The position numbers were made by a program, and so were the translations under genes. 64,000 bases of DNA from Ligilactobacillus aviarius subsp. aviarius DSM 20655. GTDB lineage: Bacteria; Bacillota; Bacilli; Lactobacillales; Lactobacillaceae. The notes below the pieces were generated by a model that saw only the letters and a list, made by a program, of their open reading frames with translations, had not been told where the DNA came from and made no database searches. Shown one piece after another: positions 30,996-38,553 of the stretch (positions are counted from its first letter, which is position 1; each line of letters starts with the position of its first letter). Location of the stretch: assembly GCF_001436315.1 (NCBI RefSeq), contig NZ_AYZA01000004.1, positions 62,001-126,000 on the forward strand. The letters are read 5' to 3'.

Positions 30996-31739
30996 TTGAG
31001 TGGAATGGAAAAAATTGAAAATGGTGCTCAAATGCAAGCGTTTGTTGATGGTTTGCAAAATTCGCAACCATATCAATTCGGAAATTTAGCTGAATTTGGG
31101 ATTGAAAAGCAAACGTATAATGCTGATTCACCATTGCAAGGAAGGAAAATCGGCTTTTTAGGATCGTCGATTACCTACGGTGCGTTTTCGCACGGAATCT
31201 CATTTGTTGATTACTTACAGGCTTGCGATGGGGTTGATGCGGTTAAATCTGCCGTGTCAGGGACGACGTTAGCTGGAAATGATGCGGATGCATATTTAAC
31301 GCGGTTTAATCATGATTTCGATCCTGATGATAGTTACGATTTAATTGTTTGCCAACTTTCAACGAACGATGGCCGTCAAGGAAAGAAATTAGGTGAAATT
31401 TCCAAAACGAATGACTTTGATTTGAATACGACCATTGGAGCAATCGAGTTTTTGTGTCATGAGGTTCAAACGAAATTTAATTGTCCAATTGTATTCTATA
31501 CATGTGTTGATACGTTAATGGATCCTAACTATGCGAAATTGGTTCAGATTTTGTATCAGCTATCACAGAAATGGAATTTTTCAATTATTGATCTGTACAA
31601 TGATCGTGGTGTCTTAGCAACAATTAAGATTCGCAAGAATGCAATGTTTGATAACATTCATCCAACGCAAGAAGGATACTTGAAAATTTGGTTGCCGGTC
31701 TTTGAGAAACGGTTAGGTGAAATTTTAAGTAATAAATAG
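30996..31739 (+). CDS. SGNH/GDSL-family hydrolase
   Basis: Protein of about 247 aa with the SGNH blocks in order: IGFLGSSITYG (block I Ser ~54), VSGTTLAGNDA (block II Gly), QLSTNDG (block III Asn) and DNIHPTQEGY (block V Asp and His). It has no signal peptide, so it is cytoplasmic. The family includes esterases and acyl hydrolases. It lies 12 nt after mdcG and so is probably co-transcribed with the malonate genes, which is not the usual mdc content. The start is uncertain between TTG 30996 (AGGA 5 nt upstream) and ATG 31005. The substrate is unknown; hydrolysis of acyl or malonyl esters is only a guess from context. Confidence 0.85.
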   Translation: MSGMEKIENGAQMQAFVDGLQNSQPYQFGNLAEFGIEKQTYNADSPLQGRKIGFLGSSITYGAFSHGISFVDYLQACDGVDAVKSAVSGTTLAGNDADAYLTRFNHDFDPDDSYDLIVCQLSTNDGRQGKKLGEISKTNDFDLNTTIGAIEFLCHEVQTKFNCPIVFYTCVDTLMDPNYAKLVQILYQLSQKWNFSIIDLYNDRGVLATIKIRKNAMFDNIHPTQEGYLKIWLPVFEKRLGEILSNK

Positions 31740-31747
31740 ATTGGGAT

Positions 31748-31788
31748 AAAGGAATGGAAGTGGATTTTAACATTTCCATTCCTTTTTT
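31748..31788 (+). terminator. Terminator of the malonate operon
   Basis: AAAGGAATGGAA/TTCCATTCCTTT stem followed by TTT. It closes the mdcH-to-hydrolase transcript. Confidence 0.85.
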
Positions 31789-31863
31789 GATAGTTAACAT
31801 TTCAATCTATTCTCCATTTGCGTTACCCTGAAAATAGAATTAGAACTTAAAGGAGCAATTCAA

Positions 31864-32619
31864 ATGAAACTGGTTAGTTGGAATGTGAACGGAATTCGGG
31901 CAGCCATTAAGCATGGATTTAAAGATGTCTTTAAGGAATTAGATGCCGATATCTTTTGCATTAATGAAACGAAGTTGAGCGCGGGTCAATTAGATTTGAA
32001 CTTTCCGGGATACGAGTCTTATTGGAATTATGCCGAACGGAAGGGCTATTCGGGAACGGCCGTCTTTACAAAAAAGAAGCCGTTAAGTGTTCAAAATGGA
32101 ATTGGAATCGATGAGTTTGATGATGAAGGCCGGGTGATCACGTTGGAATTTGATAATTTCTACGTGGTGGCGTGTTATACACCGAATGCCAAACCAAAAT
32201 TGGAACGGCTGGATTACCGGGTCAAATGGGATGATGCCTTTCGGAAGTATTTGCTTAAATTAAAAGCTCAAAAATCAGTTATTTTATGTGGCGACCTTAA
32301 CGTTGCGCATGAAGAGATCGACCTGAAAAATCCTTCAAGTAATCACCACCATGGCGGCTTTTCAAATGAAGAACGCCAAGACATGACGAAACTATTAGAT
32401 AGTGGCTTCATTGACACTTACCGGTATTTCAATCCGGATCAAACTGGGGCATACTCATGGTGGAGTTATCGGTTTGGCGCTCGGAAGCGAAATGCTGGTT
32501 GGCGCATTGATTACTTTATTGTTTCTGATGATCTCAAAGATCAGTTGCAAGAAGCCGCAATTTTAAGCGATGTAATGGGATCAGATCATTGTCCGGTCGA
32601 ATTAAAAATTAAATTGTAG
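31864..32619 (+). CDS. exoA: Exodeoxyribonuclease III (ExoA/Xth)
   Basis: AP endonuclease and 3'-exonuclease of base excision repair, 251 aa. The EEP-fold motifs are present: KLVSWNVNGIRAA (Asn7), NETKL with the metal-binding Glu near residue 34, GDLNVAHEEIDL (Asp/Asn ~140) and SDHCPVEL at the C-terminus with the catalytic Asp-His pair. AAAGGAG precedes ATG 31864. It is monocistronic and separated from the convergent transporter gene by a bidirectional terminator. Confidence 0.96.
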   Translation: MKLVSWNVNGIRAAIKHGFKDVFKELDADIFCINETKLSAGQLDLNFPGYESYWNYAERKGYSGTAVFTKKKPLSVQNGIGIDEFDDEGRVITLEFDNFYVVACYTPNAKPKLERLDYRVKWDDAFRKYLLKLKAQKSVILCGDLNVAHEEIDLKNPSSNHHHGGFSNEERQDMTKLLDSGFIDTYRYFNPDQTGAYSWWSYRFGARKRNAGWRIDYFIVSDDLKDQLQEAAILSDVMGSDHCPVELKIKL

Positions 32620-32621
32620 TT

Positions 32622-32658
32622 AAAAAGGATTGTTACCTCATTGGTAACAATCCTTTTT
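32622..32658. terminator. Bidirectional terminator between exoA and the MFS gene
   Basis: AAAAAGGATTGTTACC/GGTAACAATCCTTTTT, a perfect stem with A and T tails that serves both converging genes. Confidence 0.9.
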
Positions 32659-32676
32659 GTTTCATGTGAAATATCT

Positions 32677-33930
32677 TTATTCAGGTTCAACGTCCGGAGC
32701 CGGGACATTTTTGAGTTGCCGGAATCCCGGTAACAGTTGCATGACAATGAAACTGATCAAATAAAGCCCTGATAAGAACATCATGGTAACCTTTAAGTTA
32801 AAGTATTGCATCAATAACCCAATGATGAATGATGAGAATCCGCCGATTGCCCGGCCGACATTCATGATCAGGTTATTGGCAGTCGAACGGATTTCAGTTG
32901 GATAAAGGCGACTGATCACTGCGCCATATCCGCCAAACATTCCATTTGAGAAGAAACCGATCAGCATTCCCGCAAGAATCATTGTCAGGGCGGTGTGAGC
33001 CGCAAGGATAATGAAGAGGACGCAGGCTGATCCAATTAAGAAAATATTGAATGCAGCCTTCGCACTAAATTTGTCCATAATATAGCCGAAGACGACCATT
33101 CCAAGGCTCATTCCAATAATCGTGGCAATCATCCAAATTGAAGACTTGGAAACGGAAAGCCCCTGTTGTTTTTGAACGATTGATGGTAACCAGTTCATTA
33201 AGCCGAAGTAGCCGGCAATTTGGACAATCGTCATTACCATTAATCCCAATGTTTGGAATGTTAATCGTGGAGTTGCAAATAAGCGGGTAAATGAAATTTT
33301 ACGATGGTTCTTTTGGGCATCTTCCTTCGCGGTTAAGAACTCCTGGCTTTCGGTTAAGTGCCGCCGGACAAAGTAGGTTAAGATCACCGGAATGATTCCG
33401 AGAAGGAAAAGGGCATTCCAGCCAAAGTGCGGAATGATAAATGAAGCGGCAAGGGCAGCGAAAATCGCCCCAACCTGACCGCCAATTGCGGCAACCGAAG
33501 TCATGCGGCCAACCTGTTTGGTTTCAAAGTTTTCGGCAATCAGGGCCATTCCGACGCCGTATTCACCACCAGCCCCAATTCCGGCTAAGAACCGTAAAAC
33601 ATAGATTACGGGCAGCGAGTGGGCAAAGAACATTGCGCCGGTTGCGAATGCGAAGATAAAAATGGTGTAACTGAATGTTTTGATTCGCCCAATTTTATCA
33701 CCTAATAAACCAAAAATTGCACCGCCGAATAACATTCCCAGGTTAGTCATCGTTCCAATCAAACCAGCCGCTCCCTGTGAAATATGGAGGCTGGCAATAA
33801 TCGGGGTTAATGCAAATGACAAAAACATGATATCCATGTTTTCAAGCGAGAATCCGGCTGCCGTTGAAGCAATCGTCCACTTTTGATTCCTGGTCATTTT
33901 TCCAGCTGTGCAATCATTTTTACTATTCAA
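32677..33930 (-). CDS. MFS transporter, carboxylate/aromatic-acid symporter type
   Basis: Twelve-helix MFS permease of 417 aa. It has loop 2-3 motif GLLGDKIGR and the GIGAGGEYGVGMALIAE stretch typical of the sialate, metabolite:H+ and aromatic-acid:H+ groups. RLYPTEIRSTA in the 10-11 region is also typical of these groups. The start is TTG 33930: GGAGGG lies 7 nt before it, and the in-frame TTG at 33945 overlaps that site. A TATAAT at 33985-33990 (minus) may be its -10. A monocarboxylate or dicarboxylate substrate is plausible. It is the nearest candidate for malonate uptake, but it is not in the malonate operon and the link is speculative. Confidence 0.88.
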   Translation of the reverse strand: MNSKNDCTAGKMTRNQKWTIASTAAGFSLENMDIMFLSFALTPIIASLHISQGAAGLIGTMTNLGMLFGGAIFGLLGDKIGRIKTFSYTIFIFAFATGAMFFAHSLPVIYVLRFLAGIGAGGEYGVGMALIAENFETKQVGRMTSVAAIGGQVGAIFAALAASFIIPHFGWNALFLLGIIPVILTYFVRRHLTESQEFLTAKEDAQKNHRKISFTRLFATPRLTFQTLGLMVMTIVQIAGYFGLMNWLPSIVQKQQGLSVSKSSIWMIATIIGMSLGMVVFGYIMDKFSAKAAFNIFLIGSACVLFIILAAHTALTMILAGMLIGFFSNGMFGGYGAVISRLYPTEIRSTANNLIMNVGRAIGGFSSFIIGLLMQYFNLKVTMMFLSGLYLISFIVMQLLPGFRQLKNVPAPDVEPE

Positions 33931-34030
33931 TTTAAGTCCCTCCAAAATTGATGCTCACGGGCATCATTTATTTTTCAAAGAACGATTATACACTTTTTAA
34001 GAGCAAATGGATGAAAAATTTCAAATTGAT

Positions 34031-34046
34031 TTAAAACGTACTTTAA
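34031..34046. promoter_or_regulatory. Palindromic operator 1 of 3
   Basis: TTAAAACGTACTTTAA, a 7-2-7 inverted repeat with one mismatch to the consensus TTAAAGTNTACTTTAA. It lies exactly 40 bp upstream of operator 2. Confidence 0.7.
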
Positions 34047-34070
34047 ATATTGGTGATTATCCATGAATTT

Positions 34071-34086
34071 TTAAAGTATACTTCAA
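34071..34086. promoter_or_regulatory. Palindromic operator 2 of 3
   Basis: TTAAAGTATACTTCAA, one mismatch. It covers the -35 position of the promoter whose -10 is at 34095 and lies 40 bp from operators 1 and 3. Confidence 0.75.
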
Positions 34087-34090
34087 AAAT

Positions 34091-34100
34091 ATGCTATAAT
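34091..34100 (+). promoter_or_regulatory. Extended -10 promoter of the AAA ATPase gene
   Basis: ATGCTATAAT (TATAAT 34095-34100), placed between operators 2 and 3. Transcription would start near 34107. Confidence 0.65.
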
Positions 34101-34110
34101 GTTGATTAAG

Positions 34111-34126
34111 TTAAAGTGTACTTTAA
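34111..34126. promoter_or_regulatory. Palindromic operator 3 of 3
   Basis: TTAAAGTGTACTTTAA, a perfect 7-2-7 inverted repeat just after the predicted transcription start, where a bound repressor would block RNA polymerase. Confidence 0.75.
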
Positions 34127-34147
34127 AAGATTGGGGATGAAATTAAA

Positions 34148-35365
34148 TTGAAGTTTGTTAAACGGAAAGAATATCTTGATTTTTTGAATCGTCATCGCGA
34201 TAAGAAAATCATTAAGATTGTTTCGGGGGTTCGCCGTTCAGGAAAATCAACCCTCTTTGAGTTGTTTAAGGATGAACTGCGTGCTGAAGGAATTCAACCT
34301 GATCAATTAATTACGATGAATTTCGAAGATATGGATAATGAGCCGTATCTTCAAGCAGATAAGCTATATCACCATATTTCAAAACTGTTGATTCCGAATA
34401 AAATGAATTATGTCTTTTTAGATGAGATTCAAAATGTTGATCATTTTGAAAAAGCAGTTAATTCGTTATTTTTGAAAGACAACGTTGATTTATATTTGAC
34501 GGGTTCGAACGCATATTTTTTAAGTAGTGATATTGCAACGGTTTTAAGTGGCCGTTATGTTGAATTAAAAATGCTGCCGTTATCGTTTAAAGAATATGTG
34601 GAATGGAATCGGCAAAACAATGTTGTTAAGAAAAATGAAGAATTATTTAATCAGTACTTGGAAAGTTCATTCCCATATACGTTGTTTGTTGATTCTGAAA
34701 AGGAAAAACTCGAATATTTGCAAGGAATTTATTCAACGGTGGTTTTAAAGGATATCGTCGCTCGACTTTCAGTTCGCGATGTTGAAGTCCTTGAACGAAT
34801 TATTCGAACATTATTTAGTGATGTTGGAAGTCTGGTAAACGTAAATAAAATTAAAAATACTTTAGTGAGCTCAGGATATAAGGCCTCTAATCCTTCAATC
34901 AGCAACTACCTAACAGGAATTACGGACAGTTTAATTATGTATCCGGTGAGTCAGTATGATATTCATGGGCGCCGGTTATTAGGAACTCAGAAAAAATATT
35001 ATGCTGTTGATGTTGGGCTTCGACGATTACTGTTGGCAGATCATCAACAGGATTTTGGGCATATTATTGAAAATATCGTTTTTTTGGAATTAAAACGTCG
35101 TGGATATGAAGTTTATGTTGGAAATACAGGCAAATATGAGGTGGATTTTGTAGCAGTGGATGCCAAGCAAAATGTTGAATATTATCAAGTTTCATTAACG
35201 ACTTTAGATGAAAAAACTCTTCAACGTGAATTGCGATCACTGCAGGCAATTAATGATCAGTATCCAAAATATTTGATCACATTAGATCAAATTAATCGAA
35301 CGGCAAATTATAACGGAATTCAAAAAATGAACTTAATTGATTGGCTTTTAGCCTCACGAAACTGA
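34148..35365 (+). CDS. AAA ATPase with AAA_14 and DUF4143 domains
   Basis: A 405-aa ATPase of the orphan AAA_14/DUF4143 group. Walker A GVRRSGKST is near residue 27-35, Walker B YVFLDEIQN near 95, a sensor-like LTGSNAYFLSSD near 117 and the arginine-containing SGRYVE follows. The C-terminal DUF4143 part (~200-400) includes GHIIENIVFLELKRRGYEVYVG and EVDFV, a restriction-endonuclease-like core (E...D...). The role of the family is not established. TTG 34148 follows GGGGATGA. It has no HTH domain, yet three phased palindromes cover its promoter, so a regulator encoded elsewhere must act on it. Confidence 0.9.
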   Translation: MKFVKRKEYLDFLNRHRDKKIIKIVSGVRRSGKSTLFELFKDELRAEGIQPDQLITMNFEDMDNEPYLQADKLYHHISKLLIPNKMNYVFLDEIQNVDHFEKAVNSLFLKDNVDLYLTGSNAYFLSSDIATVLSGRYVELKMLPLSFKEYVEWNRQNNVVKKNEELFNQYLESSFPYTLFVDSEKEKLEYLQGIYSTVVLKDIVARLSVRDVEVLERIIRTLFSDVGSLVNVNKIKNTLVSSGYKASNPSISNYLTGITDSLIMYPVSQYDIHGRRLLGTQKKYYAVDVGLRRLLLADHQQDFGHIIENIVFLELKRRGYEVYVGNTGKYEVDFVAVDAKQNVEYYQVSLTTLDEKTLQRELRSLQAINDQYPKYLITLDQINRTANYNGIQKMNLIDWLLASRN

Positions 35366-35371
35366 TGAAGC

Positions 35372-35381
35372 GTGCTACAAT
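35372..35381 (+). promoter_or_regulatory. Extended -10 promoter of the helicase gene
   Basis: GTGCTACAAT (TACAAT 35376-35381), a close variant of the RTGCTATAAT promoter motif seen elsewhere in the window. Confidence 0.5.
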
Positions 35382-35414
35382 AAAAAGGCATTAAATAAAT
35401 GAGGAATTATAACT

Positions 35415-36662
35415 ATGAACGAAAAATTTAAACACTATTTTAAAGAACAAGGATTTGCTGAATTAACGCCGATCCAGCAGGCAACGCAAGAAGCATTGCA
35501 AGCGGGCGAAAATGTTCTGGGAATTGCGCCGACCGGATCAGGAAAAACTTTAGCATATGCGTGGCCATTGCTTGAAAAAGTGATGCCTGGTGATGGGACT
35601 CAATTAGTTGTTATGGCGCCTTCACAGGAACTAGCTGCCCAAATTACGGATGTTATCCGTGAATGGGGGAAACTGATTGGGTTAAATACAATTTCCTTAA
35701 TTGGCGGGGCTAACATTAAACGGCAAATTGAACGGTTAAAAAAACATCCGGAAATTGTCGTTGGAACGCCGGGTCGGATGCTGCAGTTGATCGAACAACG
35801 GAAATTGCGATTGCATAAGGTAATCGCAGCCGTAATCGATGAAGCGGATGAAATGCTTCAGGAAAAAGAGTCAATGGATACGATTCGTGATATTTTGAGT
35901 CATGCGCCATCAGAAATTCAGTTAGTTTTCTTCTCCGCAACGAAAACGCCGGTCTTTAATGAATTTCATCAATGGTTTGGAATCGAACCGCAAGTCATCG
36001 ATGTTTCTGATCAAGATATTACTGGGGGGCAGGTTACCCATTATTTGATGGAGACTCCGACCCGTAAGCGGGTTGATATGTTGCGAAAAACCGCCAATTT
36101 ACCTGAAATGCATGCATTGGTTTTCTTCAAACAAACGGCAACCCTTGAAGAAGTTTATCAAAAATTACAGCATCACCATATTCCGGTTGCAATGTTAAGC
36201 AGTAATGGCCGGCAAACGGATCGGCAACAGGCATTAGCGGCGTTGAAAAAGGGTAAACTGACCTTTATTTTAACCACTGATATTGCAGCCCGGGGAATTG
36301 ATATTCCGGGATTGCCAGCTGTGATTAATTATGACATTCCAAAAGATCAAACAACGTATATTCACCGGGCAGGGCGGACTGGTCGGATGGGTGCGCCGGG
36401 AGCAGTCTTAAATTTAGGGAATGAACATGAATTACGCAACTTTAAACAGCTCATGGATCAAAGTAAACTTGATATTCAGAACGGAATTCTCTATCAAGGA
36501 ATGCTTTACGGCGAAGAGGCAATGGCTGATCTTGATTTGAAGAAACGGCGCCAGCACCGGAAGCCAGTTGTTAAAAATGAGGAACAACCAAAAAAGAAAA
36601 AGAAGAATCGGAAACGGAACCGAAAGAACAAAGGAAAGCCATCTGCTCATAAGAAAAGATAA
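35415..36662 (+). CDS. DEAD-box ATP-dependent RNA helicase
   Basis: A 415-aa RNA helicase of the CshB/YfmL type, probably in ribosome assembly or RNA turnover. The motifs in order are a Q motif (FAELTPIQQATQ, 14-25), I APTGSGKT, Ia APSQELAAQ, GTPGRM, II DEAD (near 149), III SAT, then TTDIAARGIDIPG and HRAGRTGRMG. The last ~35 residues are a very basic Lys/Arg tail that would bind RNA. It is monocistronic and shares a bidirectional terminator with the converging permease gene. Confidence 0.93.
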   Translation: MNEKFKHYFKEQGFAELTPIQQATQEALQAGENVLGIAPTGSGKTLAYAWPLLEKVMPGDGTQLVVMAPSQELAAQITDVIREWGKLIGLNTISLIGGANIKRQIERLKKHPEIVVGTPGRMLQLIEQRKLRLHKVIAAVIDEADEMLQEKESMDTIRDILSHAPSEIQLVFFSATKTPVFNEFHQWFGIEPQVIDVSDQDITGGQVTHYLMETPTRKRVDMLRKTANLPEMHALVFFKQTATLEEVYQKLQHHHIPVAMLSSNGRQTDRQQALAALKKGKLTFILTTDIAARGIDIPGLPAVINYDIPKDQTTYIHRAGRTGRMGAPGAVLNLGNEHELRNFKQLMDQSKLDIQNGILYQGMLYGEEAMADLDLKKRRQHRKPVVKNEEQPKKKKKNRKRNRKNKGKPSAHKKR

Positions 36663-36663
36663 A

Positions 36664-36700
36664 AAATAACCGTGATCGTTAAACGCGACCACGGTTATTT
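36664..36700. terminator. Bidirectional terminator
   Basis: AAATAACCGTG...CACGGTTATTT with an inner GATCG/CGACC arm, between the helicase and the permease genes. Confidence 0.85.
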
Positions 36701-36712
36701 AATATTCAATTA

Positions 36713-38227
36713 TTAATCATTGTTTTTGATTCGCTTTGAACGGGTTGTGTAAAGCGCCCATGCAAAGATTCCAAAGACTAACGGACCAGCAACGGTTGCT
36801 GCGGCGCCAACCCAGTCTTTTTCAATAAATGGTTGGATAATTGTAAAGCCGTTTGCAATTGCAAGGGTGATCAATGTAATTGTTACGATCACGAGCATTG
36901 TTTTCCGACTATGGAAAGCTTCAAACGGCCGGTCGAGGTCTTGCCGTTTCTTAAAGAACGGAAAGGCTGCAACCAAGAAGAGGTATGGCAATGTTGATGC
37001 AACGTTACTCATTGAAGTTAAGAGGTTGAACAAGAACTTTGAATCTTGGTGAATCAAAGTTGATGCGATTGCAACCCCACCAATGATGACACATACGATT
37101 GCGGTTTGAACCCAAAGCGCAAATGAAGGCATGCCTTTCTTGTTTAACTTTGTAACTTTTTCTGGCCAAAGTTCTTTTGGTGAACCCATAATGAATGACT
37201 TCAATGGTGAGTAGATCAAAACGAAGAATGAACCTAAGTAAGCACATAACATTCCGATTGCTGATAACCGTGAGAAGACCGTTCCCATTGTCAATGCAGC
37301 GTGGGTCGATAAGTGGAAGGCTTTTCCTAATTCTAATCCAAGATTTTGCATCAAGACGTATGTAATGTTACCTAAGTTTACGTCAGGATGATTAATGACA
37401 TGATTCCAGTTGGTTGTAATTCCCCACAGGAAAATGTTCAAAGCGTAACCGATTCCGATAACAACGGTACTAATCATGATTGCACGTGGGAAAGTTTTTT
37501 CCGGTTTATCCAATGAATCAGTGACACCACCCATTGATTCAAGACCACCATATGCGAAGATTGCGTAAATCATGAAGCTAATCATTGCAATTGGTGATTG
37601 GAATTGCGGGTTAACAGATGTTGCAAATTGTGAAACGTGTTGAATTGGTTGTGCCAATTGGAAGTGATTCTTAAATAAGATGAAGACACTTGAAAGAATC
37701 AATGTCACGTTAAGCAACATAACGGCTAACCCACCAATTGATGAAATCTTGGCAATTGTATCAATCCCGTGGTTAACAAGCCATGTAATTGCAATTACCC
37801 CGATGATCGAAATCAATGCGACCGTCAAAGTTGAATTTAGTCCGAACAGATGCCATGTGTTTGTTGTATCATGGCCAAAGATAATGGTTGAAATCGTAAT
37901 ACAGATTTTTTGAGAAACCATTACTTGCCAAATTACCCAAGCGGATAACCAAATAAAGGTGGCAATAAATGACCATTTTTCACTGATTGAGGCATCAAGC
38001 CATGAATAAATTCCACCCTTGCTTTCTTTTAAAGCAGAACCGTATTCAGCGTACATCAAACTACTTGGAAGGAAGTAGAGCAATGCACCTAAAATGTACC
38101 ATAGGATCGCACCGTATCCCATTTGCATAAAGGCAACCGGTGTATTGGCAAACCCGAAGATCGTTGAGAAGATCATCAGGACTAATGCACCAGTTGTGAT
38201 TTTCTTTGCATTGTTGTTTTCGCTCAT
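36713..38227 (-). CDS. APC-family amino acid permease, glutamate:GABA antiporter type (YjeM-like)
   Basis: A 504-aa permease with about 12-13 transmembrane helices. The N-terminal FGFANTPVAFMQMGYGAILWY stretch, cited here only by its key residues, and the KGGIYSWLDA segment match the GadC/YjeM branch of the APC superfamily. FAYGGLESMGGVTD in helix 6 is the substrate-binding region. An amino acid or amine substrate is expected, but which one cannot be told. No decarboxylase gene lies beside it. ATG 38227 follows AAGGAGAAT. It converges on the helicase gene. Confidence 0.87.
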   Translation of the reverse strand: MSENNNAKKITTGALVLMIFSTIFGFANTPVAFMQMGYGAILWYILGALLYFLPSSLMYAEYGSALKESKGGIYSWLDASISEKWSFIATFIWLSAWVIWQVMVSQKICITISTIIFGHDTTNTWHLFGLNSTLTVALISIIGVIAITWLVNHGIDTIAKISSIGGLAVMLLNVTLILSSVFILFKNHFQLAQPIQHVSQFATSVNPQFQSPIAMISFMIYAIFAYGGLESMGGVTDSLDKPEKTFPRAIMISTVVIGIGYALNIFLWGITTNWNHVINHPDVNLGNITYVLMQNLGLELGKAFHLSTHAALTMGTVFSRLSAIGMLCAYLGSFFVLIYSPLKSFIMGSPKELWPEKVTKLNKKGMPSFALWVQTAIVCVIIGGVAIASTLIHQDSKFLFNLLTSMSNVASTLPYLFLVAAFPFFKKRQDLDRPFEAFHSRKTMLVIVTITLITLAIANGFTIIQPFIEKDWVGAAATVAGPLVFGIFAWALYTTRSKRIKNND

Positions 38228-38391
38228 CTAATAATTCTCCTTAGAATATTTTTAAACAAAATATGTTTCGTAAAATAATTATACACGGTTTATGATAAAA
38301 AATGTAACATAAAACCAAATTATTAGAAAATATTTAAAAATAAAAGAGACTTATCCAATAATTATTATTAAATTTTAAAAAATGGAGATAC

Positions 38392-38420
38392 TTGCGTGCC
38401 TTTCAAAGATTAATTATACT
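38392..38420 (+). promoter_or_regulatory. Promoter of tRNA-Arg
   Basis: TTGCGT (38392-38397), a 17-nt spacer, and TATACT (38415-38420), 23 nt before the tRNA. Confidence 0.65.
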
Positions 38421-38442
38421 TAAACTATTGTTTTAATCAGTT

Positions 38443-38516
38443 GCGCTTGTAGCTCAGCAGGATAGAGCAACCGCCTCCTAAGCGGTAGGTCATCGGTTCA
38501 ATTCCGATCAAGCGCA
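38443..38516 (+). tRNA. tRNA-Arg (anticodon CCU)
   Basis: Full cloverleaf of 74 nt: acceptor GCGCTTG/CAAGCGC, D arm GCTC/GAGC, anticodon stem ACCGC/GCGGT with loop CTCCTAA (CCU), T arm ATCGG/CCGAT with loop TTCAATT. The CCA end is not encoded. It reads AGG codons. A strong terminator follows directly. Confidence 0.97.
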
Positions 38517-38552
38517 TAAAAAAAGCTGCGATTTATATCGCAGCCTTTTTTA
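38517..38552. terminator. Bidirectional terminator between tRNA-Arg and pepS
   Basis: AAAAAAGCTGCGAT/ATCGCAGCCTTTTTT stem with A and T tails. Confidence 0.88.
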
Positions 38553-38553
38553 T

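Noticed and set aside
32677-33930. MFS protein as the malonate transporter of the mdc locus
   Set aside because: It is separated from the operon by two terminators and exoA on the other strand. The idea is kept only as a candidate to test.
34031-34126. Possible short CRISPR array
   Set aside because: Only three units, each a palindrome of 16 bp inside a promoter, with no cas genes. Operators explain them better.
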